From an uncultured Bacteroidota bacterium (GTDB lineage: Bacteria; Bacteroidota; Bacteroidia; Chitinophagales; Chitinophagaceae), in the NCBI GenBank assembly GCA_903906615.1, contig CAIVKT010000687.1:1-5969 (forward strand): a stretch of DNA of 5,969 bases, read 5' to 3'. Positions 5,829-5,969 of this stretch are shown here, piece after piece. A model generated the notes under the pieces. It was not told the origin of the DNA. It saw only the letters and a program-made list of their open reading frames with translations, and made no database searches. Position 1 is the stretch's first letter, and every line of letters starts with the position of its first letter. Position numbers and translations under genes: made by a program.

Positions 5829-5969
5829 ATGGTCATTACCCTCGAAAATATAGGCAAGCGGTTTCAGCGCCACAGGATCTTTAAGGATGTAGACCATTCT
5901 TTTAAGGCCCCTAACGCCTATGCCTTGCTGGGGTCTAATGGCAGTGGCAAATCTACCCTGCTGCGGATA
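5829..5969 (+). CDS. ABC transporter ATP-binding protein (partial, 5' end only)
   Basis: The first 47 codons of an ATPase subunit are present, and the gene runs off the window edge. The start MVITLENIGKRF is the usual first beta strand of an ABC nucleotide-binding domain. F12 could be the A-loop aromatic that stacks on adenine. The Walker A motif GSNGSGKST is at residues 35-43, with K41 as the phosphate-binding lysine. The Q-loop, signature motif and Walker B lie beyond the window, so neither the transported substrate nor the subfamily can be determined. It begins 24 nt after the stop of the exported-protein gene, on the same strand, and may be co-transcribed with it or use the tentative promoter at 5787-5818. 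Confidence 0.88.
   Translation, partial: MVITLENIGKRFQRHRIFKDVDHSFKAPNAYALLGSNGSGKSTLLRI

Overview
The window looks like chromosomal DNA from a member of the Bacteroidota, probably near the Chitinophagaceae/Sphingobacteriales. Three things point there: LpxC fused to FabZ in one chain, the gene order HD-hydrolase / lpxD / lpxC-fabZ / lpxA, and mostly weak Shine-Dalgarno sequences. The family placement is inference from recall, not from a search. Everything recognisable is on the + strand, and there are no rRNA or tRNA genes, insertion sequences, CRISPR arrays or phage genes.

Layout: 1-112 is an AT-rich leader with no gene. 113-1327 encodes a complete HD-domain phosphohydrolase related to SAMHD1 and the dNTPases. 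1328-1411 is a short gap holding a perfect hairpin and a five-codon mini-ORF. 1412-4745 is a tightly packed lipid A block: lpxD, lpxC-fabZ and lpxA, joined by two 4-nt stop/start overlaps (GTGA and ATGA). 4746-4799 is a very AT-rich gap with a small direct repeat. 4800-5804 encodes an unrecognised exported protein with a signal peptide. 5829 to the window end is the first 47 codons of an ABC transporter ATPase, cut by the edge just after Walker A.

How the genes work together: LpxA puts a 3-hydroxyacyl chain on UDP-GlcNAc, LpxC removes the N-acetyl group, and LpxD adds the second acyl chain. These are the first three steps of lipid A synthesis. FabZ dehydrates the same kind of 3-hydroxyacyl-ACP that LpxA and LpxD consume, so the fusion and translational coupling place the branch point between membrane phospholipid and lipid A in one transcript. 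The gene order is D-C-A, the reverse of the reaction order. The HD enzyme's role here is not shown by the sequence.

Most of the window is ordinary conserved biology, and I see no clear new system. The items most worth a second look are the HD enzyme beside the lipid A genes, the hairpin and mini-ORF before lpxD, the exported protein after lpxA, and a His-to-Gln change near the LpxA active site.
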